DNA of 64,000 nucleotides from Myxococcales bacterium (GTDB lineage: Bacteria; Myxococcota_A; Polyangia; Polyangiales; GCA-016699535), in assembly GCA_016699535.1 (NCBI GenBank), contig CP064980.1, positions 434,001 to 498,000 of the forward strand, read 5' to 3'. Positions 45,733 through 55,054 of this stretch are shown one piece after another. The position numbers were made by a program, and so were the translations under genes. Each line of letters begins with the position of its first letter. The stretch's first letter is position 1. The notes beneath the pieces are model-generated. The model saw nothing but the letters and a program-made list of their open reading frames with translations. It did not search any database and was not told the DNA's origin.

Positions 45733-47889
45733 CTACAGTCGATGCACGTCCTGTACACCGGATACTTTTAGAATGTTTCTGATCAACACACGCAGCTTGC
45801 TAACATCATCAATGCTAAACTGGAAGATATTGTCAGCTTGGCCACTTTTTGAGGTCGTAACGGTCGCGCCAATGATGTTGAGACCCGTATCGGTAAAAAC
45901 ATGGCTCACGTCTTTCAAAATACCGGGACGATCCGAGCAAATCACACGAATTCGCGCTGGCATCTCCGACTTCGATTGCCCCGACCAGGTGACGGCTACG
46001 CGCCGTTCAGGATCCAGAGTCATCGCCTTTTGGCATTCCCGCCGATGAACGGTGACACCTCGACCACGTGTAATCCAACCGATAACGGCATCGCCAGGAA
46101 TCGGATTACAACAGCGCCCAAAACGAACTAGTACATCCTCGATACCTCCGATTTGTATACCGTCGTGATGTTCATGGCGCTTTGAGGGGTGATGCTCATG
46201 CTCTAAGTCGGCATGACCGCCCGCTTCGGACGATTCTTTTTCAGCACGTCGTTCTGGTTTGACCACATCGAGAACTTGCAAAGGAGCTAGCTTGCCATAT
46301 CCCAGACGTGAAAATAGCTCTTCTGCTGTTCCAGTACGTAACTTCTCCGCAACTTTATTAATCTCGCCGCTTTTAACTAGTTTGCTGTACGAGAGACTTT
46401 CGCGCCGCATCGCACGCTCGAGAATTTCTTTGCCCAGCGAAATGCTTCGTTGATGTTGTTCATTCCGTAAGAAAGCCCGTATCCGAGATCGGGCACGTCC
46501 AGTCACAACAAAATCGAGCCAGTCTTTGGAAGGTCGTTGATGCTCGCTGCCGATGATTTCAATGGTGTCGCCATTGTGCAGCTGATGCCGCAACGGAACA
46601 ATCGCATCATTAACCCGTGCGCCCGTGCAATGATGACCGATATCCGAATGGATCGCATAGGCGAAATCAAGAGGCGTTGCCCCTCTCGGAAAAACTTTAA
46701 CATCACCCTTCGGGGTAAACACAAAAACTTCATCGTGAAACAGATCGACTTTAACGCTCTCAAGGAATTCTGCCGGATCGTGCACATCCTTCTGGAACTC
46801 CATGAGCTGGCGTAACCAGGTAAAACGCGCGGCGTCGCGTTCGTCCATGCCACTTTCGCCCTCTTTGTATTTCCAGTGTGCAGCAATGCCTCTTTCGGCG
46901 ATTTGGTGCATCTCTCTTGTTCGGATTTGAACTTCGATTCGGCGATGGCCCGGACCAAGCACGGTGGTGTGCAGTGATTGGTACATGTTGGGTTTCGGCA
47001 AAGCGATATAGTCTTTAAAACGACCCGGCACCGGCGTCCATTGCGAATGCACTACGCCAAGTGCTGCATAGCAATCTGAAACCGTCTCCGTGATAACTCG
47101 AAACGCACCAAAATCATGAACTTGCTCGAAATCACAACCCGATTGCATCATTTTTCGGTAGATCGAATAGGGATATTTGATACGCCCTGTGACTTCCACA
47201 GAAAAGCCGCGTTCAATTAACATGCTCTCTAAACGACGGGTCACATCCTGAATAAACTTGTCGCGATCGCGGGCGAGCTTCTTGGACTTGCGCTGCAAAT
47301 CGTTGAAGGTCTCAGGTTTTAGGTATTGGAAACATAAAGTCTCAAGCTCGTTTTTGAGCCACGCCATCCCCAAACGTCCGGCAAGAGGCGCGAAAATATC
47401 CAAGGTTTCTTGTGCAATGCGTTCCTGTGAATCCACCTTCATGTGCTCGAGCGTGCGCATGTTATCGAGGCGGTCTGCCAACTTAACCATCAGCACGCGA
47501 ATATCGCGTGCCATCGCAACCAACATCTTACGAAAACTTTCCGCTTGCTGATCTTCTTTTGAACTAAAGTTAACGCGACCAAGCTTGGTTACGCCATCCA
47601 CCAAAAAGGAAACCTCGGCACCAAAAAGTTTTTCGATATCGTCGTTCGTTGCGGCAGTGTCTTCAACAACGTCGTGCAAAAGCGCCGCACACACACTCGC
47701 CGTATCGAGTTTCATTTCTGCTATAATTCTAGCGACCTGGGATGGGTGGATAAAATACGGATCCCCCGACTTCCGACTCTGTCCGTCGTGCATCTGTGAG
47801 GCATAAACATAAGCCTTACTGATCAGATCAATATTAGCGCCAGGATGATAGGCAGATACTTTCCCAATAATTTCGCTGAGCGGGACCAT
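45733..47889 (-). CDS. spoT: Bifunctional (p)ppGpp synthetase/hydrolase RelA/SpoT
   Basis: 718 residues with the classic long RSH architecture: HD hydrolase (YFIHPSQVARII, HDVVEDT near residue 70), synthetase domain (GRIKYPYSIYRKM, VHDFGAFRVIT, YQSLHTTVLGPGHRRIEVQI), TGS domain (VFTPKGDVKVFPRGATPLDF), a zinc-finger-like helical part (RFGRCCNPIPGDAVIGWITR) and a C-terminal ACT domain. Both catalytic halves look intact. It sets the stringent-response alarmone level, which in myxobacteria also triggers development. The ATG at 47889 is the only sensible start. Confidence 0.96.
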   Translation of the reverse strand: MVPLSEIIGKVSAYHPGANIDLISKAYVYASQMHDGQSRKSGDPYFIHPSQVARIIAEMKLDTASVCAALLHDVVEDTAATNDDIEKLFGAEVSFLVDGVTKLGRVNFSSKEDQQAESFRKMLVAMARDIRVLMVKLADRLDNMRTLEHMKVDSQERIAQETLDIFAPLAGRLGMAWLKNELETLCFQYLKPETFNDLQRKSKKLARDRDKFIQDVTRRLESMLIERGFSVEVTGRIKYPYSIYRKMMQSGCDFEQVHDFGAFRVITETVSDCYAALGVVHSQWTPVPGRFKDYIALPKPNMYQSLHTTVLGPGHRRIEVQIRTREMHQIAERGIAAHWKYKEGESGMDERDAARFTWLRQLMEFQKDVHDPAEFLESVKVDLFHDEVFVFTPKGDVKVFPRGATPLDFAYAIHSDIGHHCTGARVNDAIVPLRHQLHNGDTIEIIGSEHQRPSKDWLDFVVTGRARSRIRAFLRNEQHQRSISLGKEILERAMRRESLSYSKLVKSGEINKVAEKLRTGTAEELFSRLGYGKLAPLQVLDVVKPERRAEKESSEAGGHADLEHEHHPSKRHEHHDGIQIGGIEDVLVRFGRCCNPIPGDAVIGWITRGRGVTVHRRECQKAMTLDPERRVAVTWSGQSKSEMPARIRVICSDRPGILKDVSHVFTDTGLNIIGATVTTSKSGQADNIFQFSIDDVSKLRVLIRNILKVSGVQDVHRL

Positions 47890-48249
47890 CTAATTCAATT
47901 TAAGACTTCTTTTAAACAAGTGTAGCAGGGGCATAGCCGGATCAAAACCTTTGCCTAGCTAAGGGATTGAAAATATTGAGAGCGCTGCGATAAACCTTTT
48001 TATAAGCTGATGCTCTAACTTCTCATGAAAGAAAAAGCGACTTTATTTCGATCACCGACAAGCCGTTCAGTAGGAAACTTGCATTGGTGGACAATGAAAG
48101 GTTAACTAGGGTATAGAGACCGTACCATTGGGGACAATGTACCCCATTGTGAGGACTTGGAACCCTAGCGCATGACAATAAAATCAAATGATTTTGTCAT
48201 CAGCTGGCCACTACACCGTGGTACATTTCTTGCATCTGTATGGAGTAGT
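47890..48249. promoter_or_regulatory. Divergent intergenic region, RelA/SpoT / PPC lipoprotein
   Basis: The 360 bases hold the promoters of two divergent genes. An open frame upstream of the lipoprotein start (from 48172) has no conserved content. The repeated CATTG/CAATG elements at 48082-48150 are described separately. Confidence 0.5.
48082..48150. promoter_or_regulatory. Repeated inverted elements CATTG-N4/5-CAATG
   Basis: CATTGGTGGACAATG at 48082-48096 and CATTGGGGACAATG at 48126-48139, 44 bases apart. The second overlaps two mutually exclusive stem options, TGGGG/CCCCA (48129-48146) and ACAATG/CATTGT (48134-48150). Candidate operator pair or a switchable leader for the lipoprotein gene. 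Confidence 0.45.
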
Positions 48250-48804
48250 ATGAGACTTCCACGCAAAGTAAGTGTTGTTTCTAAGACTTTTATCGCTACG
48301 GGCTTTGCCCTTGCGAGCTTCTCTGGCGCAGGTTGCGCCGGAACTTCGCCGGCCTCGATTGTTCACAATCTTCACTCACCTGCTACGAGTAGCGTCGCTC
48401 CGCTTCATGCTCGTCAAGCAAGTCATACGCAAACCCTGATTAAACGCGGTGGTTTCGTTAACGGACAGACCGAGCACACCTACCCGCTCGTGCTGTCAGA
48501 ACCAGGCTTTGTCCAACTTGCGCTGGATAACATCTCGGCTGGTCAGGATTATGACTTGTTTGTGCTTGCAGCCAACGGACGTGTTCTTTATAATTCACGC
48601 ACGATGGACAATCGCGATGAGTTCATCGAAACCGGTTTTTTGCCCGCAGGCAGCTATCGTATTTCCATCTTGAACTACCGCGGGGATACCAGCTCTCGTG
48701 CTTACAAACTCTCGGTCGAGATCGTGCCTCAGCGTGATGCGGTAAGCAACGTCTACGTTTCCCGTGGTGTTAACAGCGCTGGCTCTTCGCCCACAGACAT
48801 TTAG
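48250..48804 (+). CDS. Lipoprotein with pre-peptidase C-terminal (PPC)-like domain
   Basis: About 184 residues from the ATG at 48250, which has GGAG at the right distance. The lipobox is FSGAGC. The mature part carries a PPC/P-type jelly-roll domain: FVQLALDNISAGQDYDLFVL, NGRVLYNSRTMDNRDEFIE and LPAGSYRISILNYRGDTSS. Such domains occur at the ends of secreted peptidases, but here it stands alone on a lipoprotein and may bind surface polymers or target proteins. It precedes the MYXO-CTERM gene by 60 bases. Confidence 0.75.
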   Translation: MRLPRKVSVVSKTFIATGFALASFSGAGCAGTSPASIVHNLHSPATSSVAPLHARQASHTQTLIKRGGFVNGQTEHTYPLVLSEPGFVQLALDNISAGQDYDLFVLAANGRVLYNSRTMDNRDEFIETGFLPAGSYRISILNYRGDTSSRAYKLSVEIVPQRDAVSNVYVSRGVNSAGSSPTDI

Positions 48805-48864
48805 TTTCATCTAACAGCAAACTATCTTTGCCTGCAGATGCAGGGCGAACCATACTAAAGCGTG

Positions 48865-50670
48865 ATGCTTCGTTCCCTGTTTGTAATTGTTGTTTTGGTT
48901 TTTCAAGGCACTGCTGTCTTCGCGCAAGATTTGCCACGAGACAATCTCCCCATGGCCGGTTTCTCTTGGGCAGCCCCAGGGCCCAATTGGGGCGATGGGC
49001 TCTTCGGTCAGTGGCATTTTGAAGACGAGACCGAGTGGCAATCCACGATAAAGCCAACCATCGTCGCGGACTTGCAAGCTATGCTTTCCGAATTAGGCAT
49101 TCAAAGCGACGATGAGCGCCGTAACCTCAAACAGCTGCTGAGCATTCCGATTCTCATCATGCCACCGAATCGTATTTCCTGGGCCCTTCGCCGTTTCGCT
49201 GAAGTTTCGCAGGAGTTGGATATTCCTTTTATTTATAAAGTGGTCGGCTATGTGTGGTGGGACACCAGCGCTGAGTGCCCTCATTGCGGCAGCAGCTGCA
49301 TGGCCAACGACGAGTATTGCATGTCCTACACCGAAGATATCGATTGGTGGGGCTGGTCCTCAGACTACGTGTGGTCGCACGACAATCCGGCTGAAGTATG
49401 CAGCGGTTGGGCTGCAACACTTGCTGCTGTGACTTGGCGAAACTGGGGAACGCCCTTTTGCATCGGAAATCCGCATCCACGTTTTGATTCGCCTCGTTTT
49501 AGAAAATGGGTCTCAATGAAGATGACGCTTGCGGCGCAAGAGCTGTCAGCCATTCACCATGACTTGCGCGCGCAAAGTAAAGCTTATTTGATGCCGGCAA
49601 TTGTCACCGAAAACGAAGGCATGATTGGTCACAACTTTCACCCTGAGGCCAACGTGTACAATGCCTATGGTGTTAATACCTACCGTCTACGCAAATGCCC
49701 GAACGACGTGCTCGATTGCCTTCCAGAAAAACCAGCAAATCTCACGCGGGAACAATGGATCACGCAAAAATCTCAGGAATTCTATCGCCCCGACGATTAT
49801 ATCAATACGCTAATTGCTGCGAGTGGAGCATACCTCGATTGGGTCTCTCGCATTTTTGTAGAGGCAGGGATTCCGAGCGAACTTCTTATTTCACAATCCG
49901 TATTCGATTCGCCTTTTCGAACACAATATGGGACCGCTTACGTTAACGTCTCGGATTCAGCACTCAACGCCGTCTCAACTCCGGGCTACTCACTCTATTC
50001 TCCTACAAATCGCTTAATTTCCGTATTGCCTATCGCGCAATTCCTCTTTTCATCTCGAAAGGTCCGGCGTTATGCGCTTGTCGAATACCTGGACGAAGCA
50101 AATCAAAATTGGATGCAAAATCTTTCCCACTATGTTCGAAGCGATACCCCAACGATTTGGCAGCTAAATATCCAAAATTGGGACGGCCGGCCTGCTCAGC
50201 AGCACACATCAAGCATCAATTTTTATAATACCATTAAACCACAGTATAACGCTGCCGTTTGTGGCAACGGCGCATTTGAGTATGGTGAATCGTGCGAGCA
50301 CTTGCCGGCAAATCTACGTAACCCTAATGACGCTGAGCTTTTGCTCAACGGCACTACTTGTGAACTGCTTGGTTTTGAGACTGGAACTCTCGGCTGTGAT
50401 TCCAATTGTTCCTTCGACACAAGCGCATGTGTGGCCTTCAGCACAAAGAATGAAAATGAAGCTCCAATAAACCATGTGAAAGGAACACCTAGTTCGCTGT
50501 TGAGCGCAGCCACGGATGCTCAAGGGGGATGCGCCTGTTCTCTTAGTTCCAACTCACCCACAGCTAACTTTATCTACCTTGGTGTTTTTGGATTTTTGCT
50601 GTTTGCCCGTAAAAAACGCATGGGAAGATATCCAAAAAAAACGACCCAAGGAAAGTGCGACCTATTCTAG
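48865..50670 (+). CDS. Secreted MYXO-CTERM protein, putative TIM-barrel-like hydrolase
   Basis: 601 residues with signal peptide and many aromatic and Cys residues. Residues 40-400 alternate strands and helices, with VVGYVWWDTSAECPHCGSSC and EDIDWWGWSSDYVWS, then YLMPAIVTENEGMIGHNF, a layout compatible with a TIM-barrel glycoside hydrolase, though I cannot name a family. Near residue 460 CGNGAFEYGESCE is a common myxobacterial Cys motif, and the end has GGCACSLSSNS, a membrane helix and RKKR, the MYXO-CTERM tail cleaved by myxosortase. The stop codon and final KCDLF stem from the TPR-gene copy that begins here. Confidence 0.75.
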   Translation: MLRSLFVIVVLVFQGTAVFAQDLPRDNLPMAGFSWAAPGPNWGDGLFGQWHFEDETEWQSTIKPTIVADLQAMLSELGIQSDDERRNLKQLLSIPILIMPPNRISWALRRFAEVSQELDIPFIYKVVGYVWWDTSAECPHCGSSCMANDEYCMSYTEDIDWWGWSSDYVWSHDNPAEVCSGWAATLAAVTWRNWGTPFCIGNPHPRFDSPRFRKWVSMKMTLAAQELSAIHHDLRAQSKAYLMPAIVTENEGMIGHNFHPEANVYNAYGVNTYRLRKCPNDVLDCLPEKPANLTREQWITQKSQEFYRPDDYINTLIAASGAYLDWVSRIFVEAGIPSELLISQSVFDSPFRTQYGTAYVNVSDSALNAVSTPGYSLYSPTNRLISVLPIAQFLFSSRKVRRYALVEYLDEANQNWMQNLSHYVRSDTPTIWQLNIQNWDGRPAQQHTSSINFYNTIKPQYNAAVCGNGAFEYGESCEHLPANLRNPNDAELLLNGTTCELLGFETGTLGCDSNCSFDTSACVAFSTKNENEAPINHVKGTPSSLLSAATDAQGGCACSLSSNSPTANFIYLGVFGFLLFARKKRMGRYPKKTTQGKCDLF

Positions 50671-50750
50671 AGATTCGGCTCGTTTAGCTCCAGTATCTCA
50701 TAGCAGACAGCCAAGTCAAAAATCGCAGCGCAGTAAAGGCTAACCGGCAA
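50667..50750 (-). pseudogene. Degenerate copy of the 3' end of the TPR gene at 56.1 kb
   Basis: The plus-strand bases TGCGACNTATTCTAGAGATT and TAGCAGACAGCCAAGTC match the end of the TPR gene (56070-56225) with few changes, but about 90 bases between the two blocks are missing. On the minus strand it still reads AAIFDLAVCYE as in the parent, then shifts frame. So it is a partial duplicate with an internal deletion. Its start also supplies the stop codon of the upstream MYXO-CTERM gene. Confidence 0.75.
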
Positions 50751-50754
50751 GGGG

Positions 50755-50933
50755 CAACGGAATCCGTGGCGGCGGCGCTTTTGTGCGGCAGCCTCGTGAT
50801 TATCCACAAACTCGACAATTTTCATGGCGCTGCCACAGGAAGAGCAGACGGGAAGCGCGTTCCTTCGAGGCTTTTGGCTTCTAGCAACTGTGGTATTGCT
50901 GAGCAGCAAAATGCCCATGTTTGGCCACTCCAA
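50755..50933 (-). pseudogene. Short fragment with CxxC motif
   Basis: Minus-strand frame reading NALPVCSSCGSAMKIVEFV and RRRHGFRCPLPVS, directly joined to the TPR-gene copy. The CxxC-SAMKIVEF pattern recalls the C-terminal part of IS91-like transposases, but the match is weak. A fragment of a mobile-element gene is the most likely origin. Confidence 0.3.
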
Positions 50934-50986
50934 AGCTCAGGAACCTGAAACTGCTTCCAGCGCATTTTATCTATGACTCTTGAGGA

Positions 50987-51250
50987 CTTGCCCCCTACAA
51001 CTGCGATAGCGGGCGGTTTCGAGGCAAACGGCACATCCGCTGTGGCCGGGCCCATGTACGGCGTGTTTTGTACATGGCCACGCTTGTCGCCGTGCGTTTC
51101 AACCCAACACTGCGCATCTTCTACGAACGACTCATCGCAGCAGGAAAGCCACCCAAAGTCGCCCTCACAGCAGCGTCCCGAAAACTGCTTTGCATCCTCA
51201 ACGCCATGCTGCGCGATGACTGTTCTTTTCGGCCTATGCCTGCAAACTAA
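50987..51250 (+). mobile_element. IS110-family transposase, C-terminal fragment
   Basis: The frame reads LAPYNCDSGRFRGKRHI, CGRAHVRRVLYMATLVAVRF and FYERLIAAGKPPKVALT, ending with LLCILNAMLRD, the C-terminal (Transposase_20) part of IS110 transposases with the catalytic Ser region SGRFRGKR. It begins after an in-frame stop, so the N-terminal half is absent here. A matching N-terminal fragment in opposite orientation lies at 55055-55313. Confidence 0.88.
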
Positions 51251-51401
51251 CATCTTTCTTCAAGACGGTTGCTGACACCTTTCCCATCCCTCGTTTTTAG
51301 GGAAATATGGCTCATATCTTGAAATTTCTCTAAAAAGAAATCCCAGGAGTGCGACGGAATTCGCCTTTTTTATAGGACTTAAAATTCGCGGAAAGTGACC
51401 C

Positions 51402-52196
51402 CTAGACTGGATCAAGGTGCATGACTTCGACGCGGTCCGGCGGCGCCACACACGAATCAACACGGCCCGTGAATGAGATTCGCAACACTAAAAAGCTATG
51501 AAGGCGATCTGCCCAGACCGCCGATAAATGTGGCTGAAGGGAACGACAGCTCTCTGGTTGACCCTGCGGTGTTTCATTCACGATTTTGTGCTGCGCAAGT
51601 TTTTGCCCTTGTTCGTTGATCGCGATTTGTCGGGTCACGAGATCCAAATCCACGACAAGCTTCCCATCCCTGGCAACTTCATGACCGTCATGCCGTTGGA
51701 TTTCTAGTGGCATAAGATTGCCGGTGATGTGAAGTTGATTGCTCACCAAACGGAGCCTGCGATGGACAGTGTCACGCAAAGCTTTTTTGTTACCACTCGC
51801 ATGGAACTCTTCTTCGGAAAGAATGCCGTAATTCCTGACGGTCTCTCCATTGGGGCCCAGCACCAAGACATTGAAATCATGCGTGGGAGCGCCATCAAGA
51901 ACCCCCTGTTTTGCAATCACAACTCCTTCATGACTAAGGTAGGGAAAGCCATTGACACATGTCGTGCATGGGGATTCGTCCACCAAAGATGCTGCACTCA
52001 AATTAAAGGGCTGAGGGGAGCTCTGTCGGGCTTGCCCTGCCTTGACTGTGGGCTTTAAAGGCTCTGAAAGGTGCGGTCTTGGCGTGGCGCACGCACACAG
52101 TACCAGAAGATAAAGTGAGTACAGCCCCTTGGTATGATCGGATAGTCGATGCCCTTGCCAGACAGAGCGATTATTCCTTTTTTTTGCTGCATGCAT
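51402..52196 (-). CDS. Lipoprotein of unknown function
   Basis: About 264 residues from ATG 52196; the open frame begins at 52283. A hydrophobic segment with lipobox-like LYLLVLCAC is preceded by a long basic stretch. The mature chain has a CTTC motif, a strand-rich part (VLVLGPNGETVRNYGILSEEE, THDFNVLV) and a central region with HGHEVARDGKLVVDLDLV in part. No family recognised. It follows the diguanylate cyclase gene with a 52-base gap and may be co-expressed. Confidence 0.55.
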   Translation of the reverse strand: MHAAKKRNNRSVWQGHRLSDHTKGLYSLYLLVLCACATPRPHLSEPLKPTVKAGQARQSSPQPFNLSAASLVDESPCTTCVNGFPYLSHEGVVIAKQGVLDGAPTHDFNVLVLGPNGETVRNYGILSEEEFHASGNKKALRDTVHRRLRLVSNQLHITGNLMPLEIQRHDGHEVARDGKLVVDLDLVTRQIAINEQGQKLAQHKIVNETPQGQPESCRSLQPHLSAVWADRLHSFLVLRISFTGRVDSCVAPPDRVEVMHLDPV

Positions 52197-52248
52197 TCCC
52201 GGGCTGTTGGTGAACGGAGCGCAAAGTTCAATGTTGCTTTCCTTTGGT

Positions 52249-53148
52249 TCAAAGCGAGGTTGCATTGCAGGAAGCCTTTCCAATTTGAAGTTGCGTATAG
52301 CGTTCCGTTCGACTTTGCGAATAGGGCAACACGCGAGCTTTGGCTCGATACATTAACGCATCGGCGCGCTCTACCAATTCCTCAACTGGCGTTGCGTCTT
52401 GAGGGGCGCCGCCGCTCACGATACCAATCGCGCAACTTAGGCGATCGATAACCGGAACGGGCGTGTCCTGCAGACCTCGTTTCAAAATATTGAGCCCTTG
52501 GCTTGCCTCGGTATGCGACAGCAGAACTGCAAACTCATCCCCACCCAACCGAAAACAATGGTCGAGACCGCTACGAATCGAACGCCGAAGTCCGCCAGCG
52601 ATCGCTTCAAGGACTTGATCACCAATCGTGTGTCCGTAGGCATCATTAATGAGCTTAAAATCATTAAGGTCGATGTAAGCCAGAGCAAACTGCATCCCCG
52701 TTTGGCGGGCCCTGCGTTTCATTGTCACCAAATGCTCAATAAAATCCATTCGGTTTCCAAGGCCGGTAAGAGGATCTTGTTTAGCGATCGCTCTAAATGT
52801 GTCGATCTTGCGATACAAACGATGAACTCCAAACAGGATTAACAAACCAATCACGATTTCCGTGGAAAACTCGGTGGGATGGTGCGGCCAGTGTCCTGTG
52901 TCGATGCGATCCGTGAGCACGGGCAAGAGCGCGAGCGCGTAACCACCCCGATCCGTAACCCTCGATAAACACTGCCGGAACCAGTCCCATGGTCCTGAGG
53001 CCGTACGCTCTTGCACCAAGGCCAAAAGCGAGTTGTGGTAACGACGCTCGGGCAGATTCAATGGATTGAGGCTAAGCTCGCGATCCACATCGACCGTACC
53101 TTTGGCTTGTGTCTCTAACGGCGGTCTTTGAAATTTTAGCAGGCTCAT
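52249..53148 (-). CDS. GGDEF diguanylate cyclase
   Basis: About 299 residues from ATG 53148. A region with one or two hydrophobic helices (YALALLPVL, IVIGLLILFGVHRLY) precedes the GGDEF domain: DPLTGLGNRMDFIEHL, AYIDLNDFKLINDAYGH and FRLGGDEFAVLL. The active-site signature is intact. The inhibitory RxxD site before it reads SGLD and has lost the Arg, so product inhibition may be weak. It makes c-di-GMP, which fits a PilZ protein in the window. Confidence 0.9.
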   Translation of the reverse strand: MSLLKFQRPPLETQAKGTVDVDRELSLNPLNLPERRYHNSLLALVQERTASGPWDWFRQCLSRVTDRGGYALALLPVLTDRIDTGHWPHHPTEFSTEIVIGLLILFGVHRLYRKIDTFRAIAKQDPLTGLGNRMDFIEHLVTMKRRARQTGMQFALAYIDLNDFKLINDAYGHTIGDQVLEAIAGGLRRSIRSGLDHCFRLGGDEFAVLLSHTEASQGLNILKRGLQDTPVPVIDRLSCAIGIVSGGAPQDATPVEELVERADALMYRAKARVLPYSQSRTERYTQLQIGKASCNATSL

Positions 53149-53239
53149 GTTCGGCAATTTACCAACACGGCTACAATTTCGAAAGTTCTATTTATCAACG
53201 CAATTATTAACTTTAATCAAATAATACACCAGATCACAC

Positions 53240-54145
53240 TCAACGGATGGTGGTGCTTTGGCCCGAATGGTGTGCGATTAATAACGCGAGCGCTGGATGG
53301 ACATTTTTCCTGGCGGTCGAAACGCAATAAAACTTTTCGACAACGCCCTGTGCACAGCCAATCTGTTCAGCACCGAAGCGGGATTTGGCGTCCTTTTTCA
53401 CAATGGACGGGAAGGGGAATAAGCCATAGCCCTCTGCCCCCGCCGTTTTGAGCAAGGAATAATCGTCGAAATCTGCAACGACCCGTACACTGATTCGTTG
53501 GTTATCAAACCAGTTGTCCATTGCCCGTCTTAGCGCGTTTCCAGAGGTGGGCAACAAGAAGGGTGCTCCGTTGAGTGAATTGGGAAAGTTGCGCCGATAG
53601 CGCCGCGCAAGTTTGCTTGACCCCATGATGATCACGTCACTTTCACCAAGTGAATGGTTATGAAGCTTCAGGCCCGCTTGCGAATCCACGGTGGTGTCGG
53701 AGATAAAAAAATCGAGCTGCTGCCCAAGAAGGCGGTTTAGCAAGGCTTCTTGGTTTGCCTCATGAAAAGTCACCGTGCAGGAGGGAGTCATGTTTAATAT
53801 AGGTTGCAAAAGCTTCCACGTTACAGTCTTAGGAAATACAGGGGTGATTCCTATATCCACATGCGCAGGCGCTCCGGCGGGTTGACCCATGAGAAACTTT
53901 TCGAGCTCGTCGCCGGTTCGAAAAATCGTATCTGCATACTTAAAGACGGCATGTCCCTTTTCTGTAAGCCGTAAACTTCTGCCTTGCCGCAACAAGAGCT
54001 CGTGACCATAGAGGGATTCCAGTTGGTTGATTTGCACGCTGATGGTGGGGGAGGAAACATGCAGCACCTTTGAAGCCCCCACGATGCTGCCCTCACGCGC
54101 AACAGTCCAAAAGTACTGAAGATGTTGATAGTTGAGTTGCCCCAC
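53240..54145 (-). CDS. LysR-family regulator, NhaR-like
   Basis: 301 residues with the LysR winged helix (YQHLQYFWTVAREGSIVGAS, LHVSSPTISVQINQLES) and the effector domain. The form LNYQHLQYFWTVAREGSI is typical of NhaR, the sodium-responsive activator. No nhaA antiporter gene is near. It is divergent from the HPF/RaiA-like gene with 109 bases between, a common LysR target layout. Confidence 0.88.
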   Translation of the reverse strand: MGQLNYQHLQYFWTVAREGSIVGASKVLHVSSPTISVQINQLESLYGHELLLRQGRSLRLTEKGHAVFKYADTIFRTGDELEKFLMGQPAGAPAHVDIGITPVFPKTVTWKLLQPILNMTPSCTVTFHEANQEALLNRLLGQQLDFFISDTTVDSQAGLKLHNHSLGESDVIIMGSSKLARRYRRNFPNSLNGAPFLLPTSGNALRRAMDNWFDNQRISVRVVADFDDYSLLKTAGAEGYGLFPFPSIVKKDAKSRFGAEQIGCAQGVVEKFYCVSTARKNVHPALALLIAHHSGQSTTIR

Positions 54146-54254
54146 AGTTTGATTTTACCTAATCGAAAGCTATAAAATTAGAAATACATTTCATTAGACT
54201 TTGCCTAACTTGATGATATGATGTTTTAGATAATATAACAAATGGGAGGTGCTG

Positions 54255-54590
54255 ATGGAAGTGCGAATACTGACGAAGAGTGCCGAGAAAGCCGGCGAGC
54301 TCAGACACCTGGCTCGAGAACGCTTGATCCGACAACTGCGCCGTTTTCGCCACGATGTACGAGGCGTGACCATCCGGTTTGATGACGTCAATGGACCGCG
54401 AGGTGGAGTGGACAAGGTAGCGACAGCTCAAGTGCACAGCAGTGACGAGGCCCTCTCACACGTGAGCGTATCAGCAAGCAGCTACGAAGCGGCCTTGGTA
54501 CGGCTTTCGCAAAAACTCAAAAGACTGGTCATGGCGTCACCAAAAATCGGCGACAAACGCTACAACACCCGCCGAGCAGCTCAAGAATAG
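54255..54590 (+). CDS. HPF/RaiA-like ribosome-associated protein
   Basis: 111 residues from the ATG at 54255, with GGGAGG just upstream. The sequence resembles the short ribosome hibernation/sigma-54 modulation proteins: a basic helix with AGELRHLARERLIRQLRRF, strands VRGVTIRFDDVNGP and KVATAQVHSS, then a second helix YEAALVRLSQKLKRLV. It probably binds the small ribosomal subunit or acts on related targets. The region after it is a relic zone, so it may be the last functional gene before it. Confidence 0.6.
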   Translation: MEVRILTKSAEKAGELRHLARERLIRQLRRFRHDVRGVTIRFDDVNGPRGGVDKVATAQVHSSDEALSHVSVSASSYEAALVRLSQKLKRLVMASPKIGDKRYNTRRAAQE

Positions 54591-55054
54591 AACGCGTCGT
54601 AACCTTTTTCTGTTTATATTCCGGGGACCCGAGATTTAACTTTGGATCAGGTCTCGGGACCTGGGATTTGGGGCCGTACAAGAAGTCTTTGGCGCCGAAA
54701 GACAAAGGTATAGGATAACATTAAGGGAAGGCAGTGCATTCGTGTCCAACCTTCGAGCACTCTAAATTGACTCAGATCCGGTAGTCACCCGGAAGGAGTA
54801 GTACAGTAGCGGATGATACAGTTCAGGCCTCGCCTTTTATGAATTGTCCGGATGAGTCGATGCCGATTGTGTTACGCGCAGCTGCCTCTGCAGAACATCC
54901 TGAGAATGTGCCAACGCCTGAGGGATCCCAACAAATTTGAATGTGAGGAACCATCAACACGTTATTGTGGAAATGAAATCTGCTCGTCGCAATGCAATTT
55001 GCAGTTTAGCCGCCGTATTATCGGTTTTCACTCTCTGAAATTTGTGGGGATAGC
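54591..55054. other. 464-base gap without recognised gene
   Basis: No convincing coding region. At about 54633-54662 the arms CCCGAGA and TCTCGGG form a weak inverted repeat with a 16-base loop, possibly a stop signal for the upstream gene. The rest is likely decayed mobile-element DNA. Confidence 0.4.

Noticed and set aside
54600..54720. Repeat-rich stretch as a possible CRISPR or tandem array
   Set aside because: Only one imperfect inverted repeat (CCCGAGA/TCTCGGG) and no regularly spaced copies.
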